Shown here in pieces: positions 1 to 10,860 of a stretch of DNA of 64,000 bases. Source of the stretch: Morella rubra (lineage: Eukaryota; Streptophyta; Magnoliopsida; Fagales; Myricaceae); contig CM025852.1 in NCBI GenBank assembly GCA_003952965.2, forward strand, positions 19,665,279 through 19,729,278, given 5' to 3'. Positions within the stretch are counted from its first letter, which is position 1. Every line of letters starts with the position of its first letter. The notes under the pieces are model-generated. The model was not told where the DNA came from, ran no database searches, and saw only the letters and a list, made by a program, of their open reading frames with translations. The translations under genes and the position numbers were made by a program.

Positions 1-64
1 CTATTCTAAACGACAATGACAATTAATTAATTTTCTATCCAAAAGTCTAGATCTCATGCATATT

Positions 65-170
65 TTTAAATGACTCTTGCTTGATAATTTAGCCCCAAAT
101 TAGAATTAAATTTTCTAAGCCTTTGATGTGATGATCATATGATTACATCCTTTATAGTATATATATATAA
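65..170 (+). promoter_or_regulatory. Upstream module and TATA box of peptide gene copy 1
   Basis: The block at 65-90 (core TGACTCTTGCTTGAT) recurs upstream of the other two peptide genes (9202-9232, 14190-14220). A TATATATAA run at 162-170 lies about 40 bases before the ATG at 212. The shared block is seen directly; a promoter role is inferred from its conserved position. Confidence 0.4.
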
Positions 171-211
171 TCCTCATAGATTCATATTTGCAGAAAGATC
201 GAAGAAGAGTT

Positions 212-448
212 ATGGATGCAAAGGGCATGGGGAGACTCGTAGGAATGATGGTCGTGTTGTTTATCATTATTTTTGTCGTAACACAAGCCAACGACATGTA
301 CAGTCATCATAAGTGGCGTATAATAGAAAGGCCTAACACGAGGAAAGCGCCAGCCAAGAAGAGTTCTCACACCGCTCGGCCACCACCACCTCTTCCCAAA
401 TATCATGTCTCACGCTATTTAATGCGTAAGTGTGAAAATCAATCGTGA
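212..448 (+). CDS. Small secreted-type peptide, copy 1 (C-terminal module broken)
   Basis: A 78-residue ORF starts at the ATG of MDAKGMGRLVGMMVVLF, which matches the starts of copies 2 and 3. Residues 10-26 are hydrophobic and look like a signal peptide. A basic, proline-rich spacer (TARPPPPLPKY) follows. At YLMRKCENQS the ORF leaves the frame used by the other copies: where copy 3 reads GGAATGCGTG, this copy lacks two bases and runs to a stop after ten codons. The cysteine module is therefore absent and only one Cys remains. Immediately downstream lies a repeat block that recurs at 1636. I recognise no known family. This is either a truncated family member or a young pseudogene; expression is unknown. 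Confidence 0.5.
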   Translation: MDAKGMGRLVGMMVVLFIIIFVVTQANDMYSHHKWRIIERPNTRKAPAKKSSHTARPPPPLPKYHVSRYLMRKCENQS

Positions 449-1180
449 AAAACCAATAAGGCTTTTTTGTCCATTGCATTGTTTCTGGAAGGAAAAAAAA
501 AAATGCTGATCTGTTACTATGAGGTTCACGTGTGGCTTCTTTAAGGGTTTTCTTCTCATTTTCCTTGGATCTAGAAGAAATGGAAGGAGCTGGAGTTTGT
601 TGTGATGGTTCACACGTGAAATGAAGAGATTACGCAATAGAATGGCTTCTTCGTATATAACGTCCAGATCTGGCCATTTCTCAGTTCTTCATTTTTCTCC
701 CTCTAAGAAAGTTTCTCCAAGAAGTGCGCTATCGTCTTTGCTTCATTATTCTTGTGGAAAGTTTGAGTTTGCGGTAATAGTTATAACAGATCAGATTTGA
801 GGGCGTTATTGTTTCGTTGATCACCGACACACGGTCTCTTCGATTGATTGATTCAGGAGGTTTTGGAAGAGTGTTTGCTGGAGGTTCCAACATTGGGCAT
901 TGATTGCACAAGGTATTGTATGGATAGATTAATCCGGTTGAATCTTGGTTTCAAATGGTCATGGAGTTCCATGATTATCTGAATCGAGTTGGTTTGGGTA
1001 AGATTAACGGTGTTTAGATTAGCTAGGATTTGTAATCTCATTTGAAAATAGTGGATTTAAAAAACCATATCTCATTAATTTTTCTTGTTTTATTTGTATT
1101 CATTTAACCATTCTTGTGATTATGTGCTTAGAATATCGATCTTGAAGATATTGAATATATATGAATATTTAAATCTGAAC
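443..1180 (+). repeat. Direct repeat copy A, LTR-like sequence (deleted version)
   Basis: This block aligns in direct orientation with 1636-2512 and is nearly identical over long stretches (for example around TATATAACGTCCAGATCTGG). Compared with B it lacks about 66 bases after ATAGTGGATTTAAAA and several smaller pieces. A TATATAA followed by a T/C-rich stretch, and a later ATAGTGGATTTAAAAGCCGG-type motif, resemble the R-U5 part of plant Copia LTRs. I could not define both ends or a primer-binding site, so the LTR reading is tentative. Confidence 0.55.
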
Positions 1181-1283
1181 CTCTTAAGGTAAGAAATGAT
1201 TGAATGATCTATTTAACAGTTTTACCTTGTTCAATACAAATTAGGACTACCTAATTATTTTCGTCGAAGAAATCTATATAATC

Positions 1284-1652
1284 ATGGGGAGACTAATTAA
1301 AACACTCATTGAAAAAGTTTATCAGAGGTCGTAAGAGCGGATGACAGGGTCATCAAAAGTGAGTACAATATCGCCTAACACGATAAATATAGAGAAGAGT
1401 CTCACACCAGCCGGTCCACCAGTACAGTTCTCAAAGAAATGCAGAACGGATAGCGATCAAGATGGCGTGGAAATAAAAGTGTGTTTGAGGACAAGAAGAG
1501 ATTCATGTGACACCAATCTCGGTGATCCGCTTGTCTCTATTCCCAAGGGATCAGAGACTCATCATCATTATTACATGTTCATCAGTCGAAATGAAAGTTT
1601 GCTCGGATATCATGGCATTAAAAGTGTGCAATTTTTCGTGAAAAACCAATAG
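1284..1652 (+). pseudogene. Degenerate relic of a peptide gene copy
   Basis: An ATGGGGAGACT start at 1284 matches the internal MGRL codons of copy 1. The block near 1371-1410 shares GCCTAACACGA and AGAGT(T)CTCACACC with copy 1 at 331-372. The relic frame stops after about 16 codons. A different frame stays open over 1341-1652 and includes KKCRTDSD and VCLRTRRDSC, but it has no signal peptide. Like copy 1, it runs directly into the LTR-like repeat block. It is best read as a decayed tandem copy; whether any open frame is expressed cannot be told. Confidence 0.4.
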
Positions 1653-2512
1653 AGGCTTTTTTGTCCATTGCATTGTTTCTGGAAGGAAAAAAAAAAATGC
1701 TGATCTGTTACTATGAGGTTCACGTGTGGCTTCTTTAAGGGTTTTCTTGTCATTTTCCTTGGATCTAGAAGAAATGGAAAGCTGGAGTTTGTTGTGATGG
1801 TTCACACGTGAAATGAAGAGATTACGCAATAGAATGGCTTCTTCGTATATAACGTCCAGATCTGGCCATTTCTCAGTTCTTCATTTTTCTCCCTCTAAGA
1901 AAGTTTTCTCCAAGAAGTGCGCTGATCGTCTTTGCTTCATTATTCTTGTGGAAAGTTTGAGTTTGCGGTAATAGTTATAACAGATCAGATTTGAGGGCGT
2001 TATTGTTTCGTTGATCACCGACACACGGTCTCTTCGATTGATTGAGTCTTCAGGAGGTTTTGGAAGAGTGTTTGCTAGAGGTTCCAACATTGGGCATTGA
2101 TTGCACAAGGTATTGTATGGATAGATAATCCGGTTGAATCTTGGTTTCAAATGGTCATGGAGTTCCATGATGAGCAGATCTGAATCGAGTTGGTTTGGGT
2201 AAGATTAACGGTGTTTAGATTAGCTAGGTTGCGTAATCTATAGATCACTGTGTAATCTCATTTGAAAATAGTGGATTTAAAAGCCGGCTTCTACCTGGAG
2301 AGTTTTTCTCTTTTGAAGAAGTTCTTCAAAAGGTTTCTCTTTATCACCATATCTTGTGACATGTGGTTGATTAATTTTTCTTTGTTTTATTTGTATTCAT
2401 TTAACCATTCTTGTGATTAGTGTGCTTAGAATATCGATCTTGAAGATATTGAATAATCTGGTCCAAGAAGGTTGAAGACAAAGGTATAACGAATTTCTAT
2501 TTAAATCTGAAC
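1636..2512 (+). repeat. Direct repeat copy B, LTR-like sequence (longer version)
   Basis: Full-length partner of the block at 443-1180. It retains the GCCGGCTTCTACCTGGAGAG segment and TCACCATATCTTGTGACATG missing from A, so A is probably the deleted derivative. Composition and motif order resemble a Copia-type LTR, but no certain TG...CA ends or target duplication were found. Confidence 0.55.
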
Positions 2513-3605
2513 TAACTCTTATTGCAGGTATCGAGAAATTGATTGCGTATCATAGAGTTTGTGAATCTGAAAATTATTGTTTATGCAAGTTGAAGTTACT
2601 TGCAGTTTCTTCGAATTACCCTGTTTTACAATTCGTGTTTAATTATTTTTTTCGTTCATATATTCATGTCTGGTGGTTAATTAGGACTAATTGATCTTAG
2701 TATAGTTATTCTATTCAAAGTGAATTTCGAGCGTAAGTCTCAAAAAGAAATGCCTGATGGTATGGAAGCACACTATATCTGATCACATTAGTGATTGAGC
2801 CTTCACTTCTGAATAGGTAATTATCAGCACAGCTCACTTTACGTTTGTGTAAACTTTTCCACTGTCAATTAGTCATTGGGAAAACTTTCAGAATATTGTA
2901 CTCGTGAGTTATAGGCCAGGCAATGTCATTTTGGAGTTCAAATAAACAAGTTTTTCACACTGCACTCTCGAATTACCAAAATTCATTAATGTGCGACTTC
3001 AAATAAGATTTAATATTCGTTAAGATCATATCACATGATTCATTTCTAATGCATGTGTGGACAATTTTGGCCATCAAATCTTTTTTGCTTAGGCATATAT
3101 TAAAGATGAATTTTAATAGTTCGATAGTTCAATATGAAAAGCTTGATAGTTTCACTCCCCTAAAGTGACGATAAAACTAAAAGAACGTGTCGAATTGAGT
3201 CAGAAATTGGGAACACATGCTATTCTATTACATGTGATGCTGCGTTAGTCAGCTATATATGTTTCTAATTTGAAAATCGGTCCTTATGGCAGGGACTTGT
3301 GCGGAAAAAAATTTACTCCAAGTAGTAAATTGACAAAAAGCTTAAACCATAAGGACTAACAAATAAATTTGCCTAAGACAACACAATAGCATAAGTTAAA
3401 TTTATAAGATAGAGACCAATCCTTCCGCTTTCTTCTTTCTTGATTCCAATAAATAGATTTGTAGAAGTAATTTATATATGTGGACATGATAATAAGATGA
3501 TCTCTATTGTTGCAGCAAATTATAATATATTTGTAGTCCTAGATATATGATTTCCAATATATCACTATATATTTCAGTACTAGTACACCATTACTGCACG
3601 TCCGG

Positions 3606-3636
<31 letters not shown>

Positions 3637-4320
3637 TAACACTTTTTCTGTCAATATATTTTTTATTTGTGACCCCATTCTTCTTGTTTTTATTTTATTT
3701 TGTTTTGGCCGTAAGGCTAACGTTAGGTTTTCCCATATCGGCGATAGTTAAAAAAAAATAAGCAAGATGACAAAACTAAGATGGATCCTTAAGCAATTAA
3801 TATATGTATGTTTAGATGTCTTAAATTTTTTTTTTTTATTAGAAGTAGGGTAGATTTTATTAGAGTTTGTAAAAAAATTGTGGAAATAGATGACTTGATG
3901 GATTTTTTTATTTTATTTTATGAAAAAGGTGTTGAAGTTTGTAAAAAAATGTGGAGATAGATTATTTGATGGATTTGTTTTTATGAAAATATGTTAGAGT
4001 TTGGAAGAAAATTTTCATTTTTTTTTTTTGTATTCGGTAAACATATAATTAATTCAATGATCTATTATAACCCGATCGATGTGAAAATGAAACTTTTAAT
4101 TATTATTGGAAGGGATATTACATAAATATATATATATTTGAGGGGCCAAATTGAATAATACCTAACAAAATAGTCAAAAATCCATTAAAAATCACTTAGC
4201 AAATTTTCATGTTTACTGCATTTATATTTACCTTACCATTGATGGTTTGAAATACTTACAAGCCCAACTACGCTCGAATTTCATCATTTATATTCTCTTA
4301 GGACTTCTTGTGAGTCCTAG
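2513..4320. other. AT-rich intergenic DNA without recognisable genes
   Basis: No credible ORF. It contains a long T tract (3606-3637) and short A/T homopolymers. Two similar pieces near 3860-3920 and 3935-4010 share AGAGTTTGTAAAAAAATTGTGG-like sequence, suggesting decayed MITE material. Confidence 0.5.
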
Positions 4321-4321
4321 A

Positions 4322-5560
4322 TTAAGGCAACCCAAGAGGGGGGGTGAATTGGGTTTCTAAACTTTTTCGCTTTTAACCCCCAAAACCGTGTTTGCAAAGT
4401 AAAGTCTAATTTAGCACAAGTATATTAAGATGCAATAAATAAGTGCTAAATGTAAAGAGTAGGGATAGAGAAGCAAACACGTGATTTTTAGGTGGTTCGG
4501 CAAACCCGCCTACATCCACCCCTCAAGCTCCTTCACCGAGCCTTGAGGTTTTCCCACTATCTTCAAATAGCATACACTCTAGCTTCCGGGTGCTAGAGAA
4601 CCGTACAAGTGTTTTCCCGGGCTTAACACTCAAACCCACCCAAGTGTTTTTCGGGCTCACCACTCACAACCTAACCAAGCTTGAGATATACCCTCTCTAA
4701 GCTTCTTCTTTAGTGAACAACCTCACTAAAGGAATCACCTCTTTTGGATATGAAGATTGAAGAATAAACTCTCTCAAAGAGTGGATATGAAATTGGAAAT
4801 CTCTATCTCTTGATTCACACAAAGACAAGGATATGAAAGTGTGTTTTGTGTGAATGATATGAGAAATATAGAATATGAAGGTTTGGAATATTTCTCAAGT
4901 GATCTAAATGATATGTGGTCGTTGTGTATTTATTTTGGACGTTATGAAGGTGTATTTATAGGCCACATATGAAAACTAGCCGTTTATAGCCGTTGGGAGT
5001 CGTCTGTTAAAACGAGCCGGTCGACCACTACATGAACCGGTCGACCGCTTCAAGTTACCGTTACTCAACGGTCATATTGTCAGAAGCTCAACGGATATAT
5101 TTCAAAACAACTGGTCGATCGCTTTACCAGTCGGTCGACCTCCTCAACTTAAGCACATGATCCGGTTTAATTAAAACCACGTTTTTGACCTTTTGAAACA
5201 CCCAATTTTAAGACTTACTTCCATAAGTATAAGAAAGGTTTGGAGTTTGATTGGGGTGTTTTGAAACCTTTAAAAACATTTTAATCTTTCAAACAAAAGG
5301 TAAAACGGTTTATGCACGTTTTGAAAGATATGCAAGTGTGATTCATAATCCTTGTCAAAAGTGAAACTAAGAGTTATAAGGTTTATACCCTAAGGTCTTG
5401 AAACTTCACTTTTGAGCTCCTTGCATCTTCTTAATCTTCTTTCTTCAAGTCTTTGGCTCTTTCATCAAAACGTCTTTGTCTTTGAAGATGTCCATTTTAT
5501 AAACTTGATCCATTTATTAAAATCATCAAAATCTCGATTGTTCACAAAAATCAACACTTC
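4322..5560. mobile_element. Dispersed repeat, probable LTR-retrotransposon fragment
   Basis: The stretch opens with AACCCAAGAGGGGGGGTGAA and continues with GTGGTTCGGCAAACCCGCCT, both of which I recall from LTR-type repeats in many plant genomes. Near 5020-5150 the motif GGTCGACC recurs three times in a short span. No coding domain, target duplication or second copy is visible here. The family assignment rests on recollection and is uncertain. Confidence 0.35.
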
Positions 5561-5689
5561 TCACTGCTCGACTTAAGTTCTTGGATCACTACTCGACTAC
5601 AAAGGGCTAGAATTGATTTTCCGTACAATACCCAATCCAATTCGCTGACATTAAATTTTAAATCTTGAATGGTTATTTTATTTTTCTAG

Positions 5690-6344
5690 AACCTTCAGAC
5701 GTCCGGACGGTTTTAATCCGTTTGGACGTGTTCAAGCGGACACATTCTCAGACATGTAACTTGGAAGCCCACGAATAGCTGAAAAAATGATAATTCCCGA
5801 CCAAACGAACCTATAAATGTTGGAGGGAGACAAATGTTTGTCATCGTTGTGTGCGTCAAACACGTGGTAACCATAGGCGCACCCCTCCTCTTCGTCCCGG
5901 CGCCTACAAAATCCGTCTGGATGGATGTGTATCGTTTGTGACGAAAATGGTACATTCATTGATTGGTGATGATTGACTGGTTCATCACCCAAACCCCGTC
6001 CGGACAGATATGACTCATGTACACAGCTACAACTATTTCTCACCGTTGTCTGTGTAACGCACGTGCCAACCGTGCGCATAATCCCTCTACATTCAGATGA
6101 TATTTAGGACCATCCAGACGACACATCAAAATCTGTGACGAAATTGATGCATCACGTATTTGTTACGGTTGAGTGGTTCGTCACCCAAATCATGTTTAGA
6201 TGGTCCTAATTAATGTCCGACAAGCTATGATTTCATAGATTCAGTGATGAAATTTAAATTTCTTCAATAAAGAGAGCTGTTTAATGACGAATTTAGCTTT
6301 GTCACTAAAACAATTCATCACTAAAACCTAAATTTCTGGTAGTG
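5690..6344. mobile_element. CACTA-type transposon terminal fragment
   Basis: The right border at 6316-6344 reads, on the minus strand, CACTACCAGAAATTTAGG, the terminal inverted repeat form of CACTA (En/Spm) elements. Inward are repeated GTCCGGACGG, GTCCGGACAG and GTGACGAAA-like motifs, as expected of subterminal repeats. I found no matching left terminus, so this looks like a truncated element; the left limit given is approximate. Confidence 0.42.
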
Positions 6345-6403
6345 GAAGTAGATCAGGAACCAGGTGTTGCAAACACCAGAGGAACATTATCAAATATTTA
6401 ATA

Positions 6404-6577
6404 TCTACTCCACGCAAAACCACAAGTATGCCACCCAAAACCATTAGCATCGCGGTTATGCCATCTCTTCTGCTTCCCTGCCTCTCTTGTTGAGCCCTTT
6501 ATTTCCTAGCTACCTTTTCTCCATTCCCATTCACTTTCACCTTCCTGCTAGACTTCTCTTTTCGAGAGGCTCACCTA
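6404..6577 (-). pseudogene. Fragment of poly(A) polymerase last exon
   Basis: This stretch aligns with 16799-16976, the 3' part of exon 13 of the intact TRF4/5-type gene, in the same orientation. Shared pieces include CCAAAACCATT, TGAGCCCTT, CATTCCCATTC and CTAGACTTCTCTTT. Small indels break the frame. No other exon lies next to it. It is the outer end of a duplicated block that also carries the peptide genes. Confidence 0.6.
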
Positions 6578-7715
6578 AACTATTTGTATATCAGGTGAAT
6601 AACTTTAATGTTCAGAATAACTTTAATGTTCATATTAAGGGTATGGATCAAATTAAGATCTCTAAATTGCATACTCGATACTTCCTATGTCCTCACAAAA
6701 TTAAAGAAATGAGCCCCCAAATCTGTATGTATATATCTGCATGCATACTCATCATACGCCTTTATTTCTTCTAGCTTCTTCTCATTTCTATTCTAAACTG
6801 TATTTTTTTTAATTTTATAATGAGGGCAATCCGTTGCAACCGACAGTTGTGCACCAGGCTTGAAGGGACTTTGCTAAGCTAGAAGACGCATTGACTGCGC
6901 TAGGAGTGCAACGACAAACCTCAAAAATTGAACCGGTCACACAATTTGAATATCAATTAAGTCAAGGATTTGCTCAGCTCACATTCACTAATTGAATACA
7001 AGTCATCCAAGAGTGAAAGTTCATTCTTCCAACAATTAAGCTATCACCTATCTAAAGGACTTGAACTTGTTTTTCATATCATGTTGTATTAAAAGATTTC
7101 ACATGATATTATATATTTAGCACTACATTGGAAACCATATATAGAGTATGATAGGGCCTTAAAAGAAAAAAATAATAATAATTTTTTTTTAATCTTATAC
7201 TTTCTTATTTTAACCTTGTTTCCATCCAGAAAATCTTTCTTACGGGGTTATTGGTCCGTCCGAAAAAAGTTTTTGGGCCAGAATCCGGGGTTATTGGTTC
7301 CGTCCCTAGAATCCAAAGTTTTTGGGACGGTTATTCGGTTCCAAAAAATCAAGTTGTTGTAGATTACCTAGAAAAATAAGTTAAAAAGTTCAAGTGGGTG
7401 AAATAATTATGATAAATAAAAAATATTTTATTTTTTATTTTTTATTTTAGAATTGGAATAATCAAATTTCGTATACACACAGAAAGATTCTATATATGTA
7501 GTTTCTTAACCAAAAGGGTTAACGTTATTACCCAGGATGGCAGGGGTAAGGGGAAACAAGAGCCAATTATTATTTTATTTCTTGCTTATCATCATGACCA
7601 GAAAATATATATAACCAATTAATTAATTTCTAGAAGTTTCCGCGCGTAGATTTGACATTAGTTGGGTTTTAGCTCAAAACCTTGTACATAAAGGCACCGA
7701 GCGTGGCCTCTCGGA
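6578..7715. other. Intergenic DNA without recognisable genes
   Basis: No supported gene. The piece at 7240-7350 repeats GGGGTTATTGGT-like phrases and may be a short TE relic. The last bases before 7716 (GGCCTCTCGGAGAACTAAT) match 12749-12767, marking a duplicated unit. Confidence 0.4.
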
Positions 7716-7723
7716 GAACTAAT

Positions 7724-8751
7724 CCTGGGGCCTTTCTGAGCATAGACAGCCTAGGCGGTTGACTAAGGCTCTCAAAATCGGAAGACTTCTAACTTTCTAT
7801 TTTATTTAATATTTAATAGGTTATAAGCCCTTCAATTTAAATATTTTAACTTAACAAAAGAAAAAATAAGTTTCAAAATATCCGTTAAACTTTTTGAAAT
7901 CTTCATTTAATGCAAAGAAAAAAAAAATTCAAAATTTCAAAGGGGATGACTTCCAGCTTTCAAATTCAAAAAAAGACTATTGGGCTTTCAATTTTAAAAT
8001 TGACAAAAAAAAAACTATTGAACTTCCAACTTTTAATCGCTTTTCACTATTCTCCTCACCAAATCTTTATACTCTGAATAGGTTCACCATTTTTCTATTG
8101 TGAAATTTCCTTCCTTCTTTCTAGTTAACTTTCAAGTGTTGATTCAACTTCTTTAAATCCTAATCTCAATTTTTCTAGCTTCTTTCACCAATTTTAAAAT
8201 CTCAAAGCCTAGCCCTCTTCTTCCTCGCAGGTATTATTATTCTAACCTTTCAACGTTTAAATTAGTTTTATACTTTTATTTTATATTTGTTGTACCTATC
8301 ACTTTTTTATCTAGAGAAAATTGAGAATTTGAGATTAAGTTGAGTATTGTATAGTTTTATTTTAAATTTCTATTTGTGTTGATTGTAGTAATCGTTTTTT
8401 AATTTAAGATAATTTTGAGATATCTAATATGTCTAATAGAAAATAGGAATTAGGATATAAAAAGTAAAAAAAAAAAAAAAAAGAATATGCAGAAAGAAAT
8501 TTTTCAAAACTAAAATTAATAAAATATCTAAGATTTACTATGATGCAAGAAATATTAAATGTATTAGCTATATTATCAATTTAAAATGATCTATTGACAA
8601 ATCTTGAAGACAAACTTTGATAAGTAATTTTGCATCTCAAAAAGCAGGAAGAATAATTTTTAACTAAAATTTATTGATATTTTATAATTTATTATAAAAG
8701 GTCTCTTTTTATGGTTTTGCCTAAGGCCCCATTTATGTTAGAGATGGCCCT
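7724..8751. mobile_element. Non-autonomous hAT-like element with target duplication
   Basis: The left part carries CCTGGGGCC and GCCTAGGCGGTTGACTAAGGC; the right part carries GCCTAAGGCCCC and ends GATGGCCCT. Both resemble the ends of plant hAT elements. The flanks GAACTAAT (7716-7723) and GAACTAAC (8752-8759) form an 8-bp duplication with one mismatch. The paralogous block at 12749-12860 runs through the same site with a single GAACTAGT and no insertion, so it preserves an empty site. No transposase is visible in the AT-rich interior. Confidence 0.6.
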
Positions 8752-9201
8752 GAACTAACGTAGTTTTTGTGAACCGCAAATATTGCTAGCTCATGTGATC
8801 TGATGTTATAAAGTTTTAAAATGGTTAACAAGTCAAGATAGAAATTAATCCCTTGAATATGTATGTTATAATTTCACAGATATAATCTGTCTCTTCGTAT
8901 ATATTCTTAAAAAAAATATTTAATTTAGAAGCTGCGTTGGGTAGAACACAATTAAATGCCTTTTCGATCGTTAATTAATATATGTATCATGTTCTTTGAT
9001 CTTGTATCATGCATATATATATATATGTATCAATGTACGTAGTCCTAAATTTCAAATAAATTAATCAACGGACCTTAATTATAGCTTCTTTCGATCTTAG
9101 TAGTAATGATTAAATAGAAGTCACTAAATAGTTTTTGAGATGACTATTGTAAATTAACGACAATGACTATTAGGTCTTCCGACGTCGCCAACGGTCACTA
9201 T

Positions 9202-9298
9202 TTTAAAATGACTCTTCCTCGATCGATAATTTAAATGGAAGTTAAAATTTAATTTTCAATGCCTTTTAGTATGATCATGGTAATTAGATCCTATAAAT
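9202..9298 (+). promoter_or_regulatory. Upstream module and TATA box of peptide gene copy 2
   Basis: The block GGTCACTATTTTAAAATGAC with CTCTTCCTCGATC matches the sequence before copies 1 and 3. TATAAAT at 9292-9298 lies 79 bases before the ATG. Homology with the copy 3 upstream region extends back to about 8840 (ATAATCTGTCTCTTCGTAT). Confidence 0.45.
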
Positions 9299-9376
9299 CA
9301 TAGTATATCATGCATCGTTTTAAAATTATAAAGAAAAAACGCCCACAAGCAAAATTCGGAAAGAGGAGGAAGATTT

Positions 9377-9676
9377 ATGGATGCAAATTGTATGCGGAGA
9401 GTACTCGTAGGAACGATGATTGTACTGTTTGTGGCTATTTCTACTGTAACACGAGCCAATTATGGTCTTCTTCGGAAGTCAGAGAAGCCTAATAAACCGA
9501 AAGTACTGCCCCCCTGGCCTAATTATCACACCCGTTTACCACCTCCTACCAGATCATATCATACTGGAGGTTTTTTGAAATGCGTGTGGAGACATAAATG
9601 TTTGAGAAAAGAGATTTTCGAAGAAAAGATGGGTTGCTGTGTTGAATGTCTACTGTTGAAGAACGCTAAAAATTGA
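9377..9676 (+). CDS. Small secreted cysteine-rich peptide, copy 2
   Basis: A 99-residue single-exon ORF. The start MDANCMRRVLVGTMIVLFVA aligns with copies 1 and 3 and has a hydrophobic signal-peptide-like core (residues 9-24). A proline-rich spacer (PPWPNYHTRLPPPTRSY) leads to the cysteine module, whose Cys are spaced C-x5-C-x11-CC-x2-C (FLKCVWRHKC then FEEKMGCCVEC). The protein ends soon after at KNAKN. Processing and secretion are inferred from the signal peptide; no function can be assigned. The upstream region and downstream tail (near 10948) are duplicated around copy 3. This copy has the only complete, single cysteine module in the cluster. Confidence 0.65.
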   Translation: MDANCMRRVLVGTMIVLFVAISTVTRANYGLLRKSEKPNKPKVLPPWPNYHTRLPPPTRSYHTGGFLKCVWRHKCLRKEIFEEKMGCCVECLLLKNAKN

Positions 9677-10556
9677 ACTTTTTGGTTCTTTAGTGGGTAA
9701 TTTTATCGGCAGTCACTTAATTTACATTTGGGTCAACTTTTCGATAGGTACAAGTCTTTTTGTTTCTTTCTCGCTCCATTTGTGCGTGTGCAGGAAGAGG
9801 GGGTTAAAAGGGATGGGGGTACAGATCTACGAATTCTAAATATATATATATTTGTTCTGAGTAAAATGTGAGAATAGGATTTGATTGTTAAATAAATAAA
9901 AGCAAGCTGCCAGACTCTGCTTGGCAAGATATTGTAGCTCTGGCCGAAAGGCTCACGTACGACTTGGTATGACTCATGCATGTCCCACACTTTCGGCTGT
10001 GGATGGACTCATATTATAATTAATTAACTATCTGTAAATGTAATGACGTCCCAGACTTTCCAGTCTTGCAGGTTGAATGACTTGTAGATCTTGGGTCGTT
10101 ACAAAGCCTTCCTTAGACGTTTCTGCGCTTGGTAATTGGTTTGTCATCAACAGTAAGTATTTGGCACATTTGGATCTAGAACAATAGCTAGTCATATATC
10201 CTCAATAGATTTCGGAGCATATTAAATAATTGACAACTATTTCATGTTATAACCTAAATAAAACTTTTTTATTTTATTTTACTGTGTGGTTCGCTCTCCC
10301 CTCATCATGTGATCTCTTCGTAATTCACAAATGCGTACGTTCACAAGTACATTACAAGGGTACGCAGGTATTGCAAACTTATTCGAATTTTCTACCAGCA
10401 ACACGCCTACTTAGAGAATCTAATTCATGAAAACCTTTTACAAAGCTTTTCTACATATTGTTTCAGCTGATCATCATCTGATGATCAGTACGTAAATTCT
10501 TGCTCTATGTGATGATCAGTCCTGAAGCCACGCGTTTCAGAACCAGGGAAAGATTA

Positions 10557-10860
10557 GGCCATGTTTGCAAAACTAAAAATTTGTGGAAATTTGATAATGT
10601 TGTGAAAATTAAGGTAGATTAGAGTTTGAATGGATCTTGAGAGAAATTAGTGAAAAGCAAAATTTTATAGGAGTTGGTTAAAAAGTAAAGAGAGATTACA
10701 TGATTTGAGAGTTTTTTTTTTTTTTTTTTTATGTTTATTGATGGGGAGAGAGAGATGCTTTTTGAAGTTTTATGATTATTAATTATTTTTTTGACCAAAA
10801 TTTTATTTATGTAATTTGCAAATGAGAATTTTGGATAAAATTTTGGTTTGTAAACATGCC
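10557..10860. mobile_element. PIF/Harbinger-type MITE
   Basis: A 304-bp AT-rich element with inverted ends GGCCATGTTTGCAAAAC and GTTTGTAAACATGCC, flanked by direct TTA trinucleotides (10554-10556 and 10861-10863). The 3-bp TTA duplication and GGC start are typical of Tourist/Harbinger MITEs. It has no coding capacity. Confidence 0.6.
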
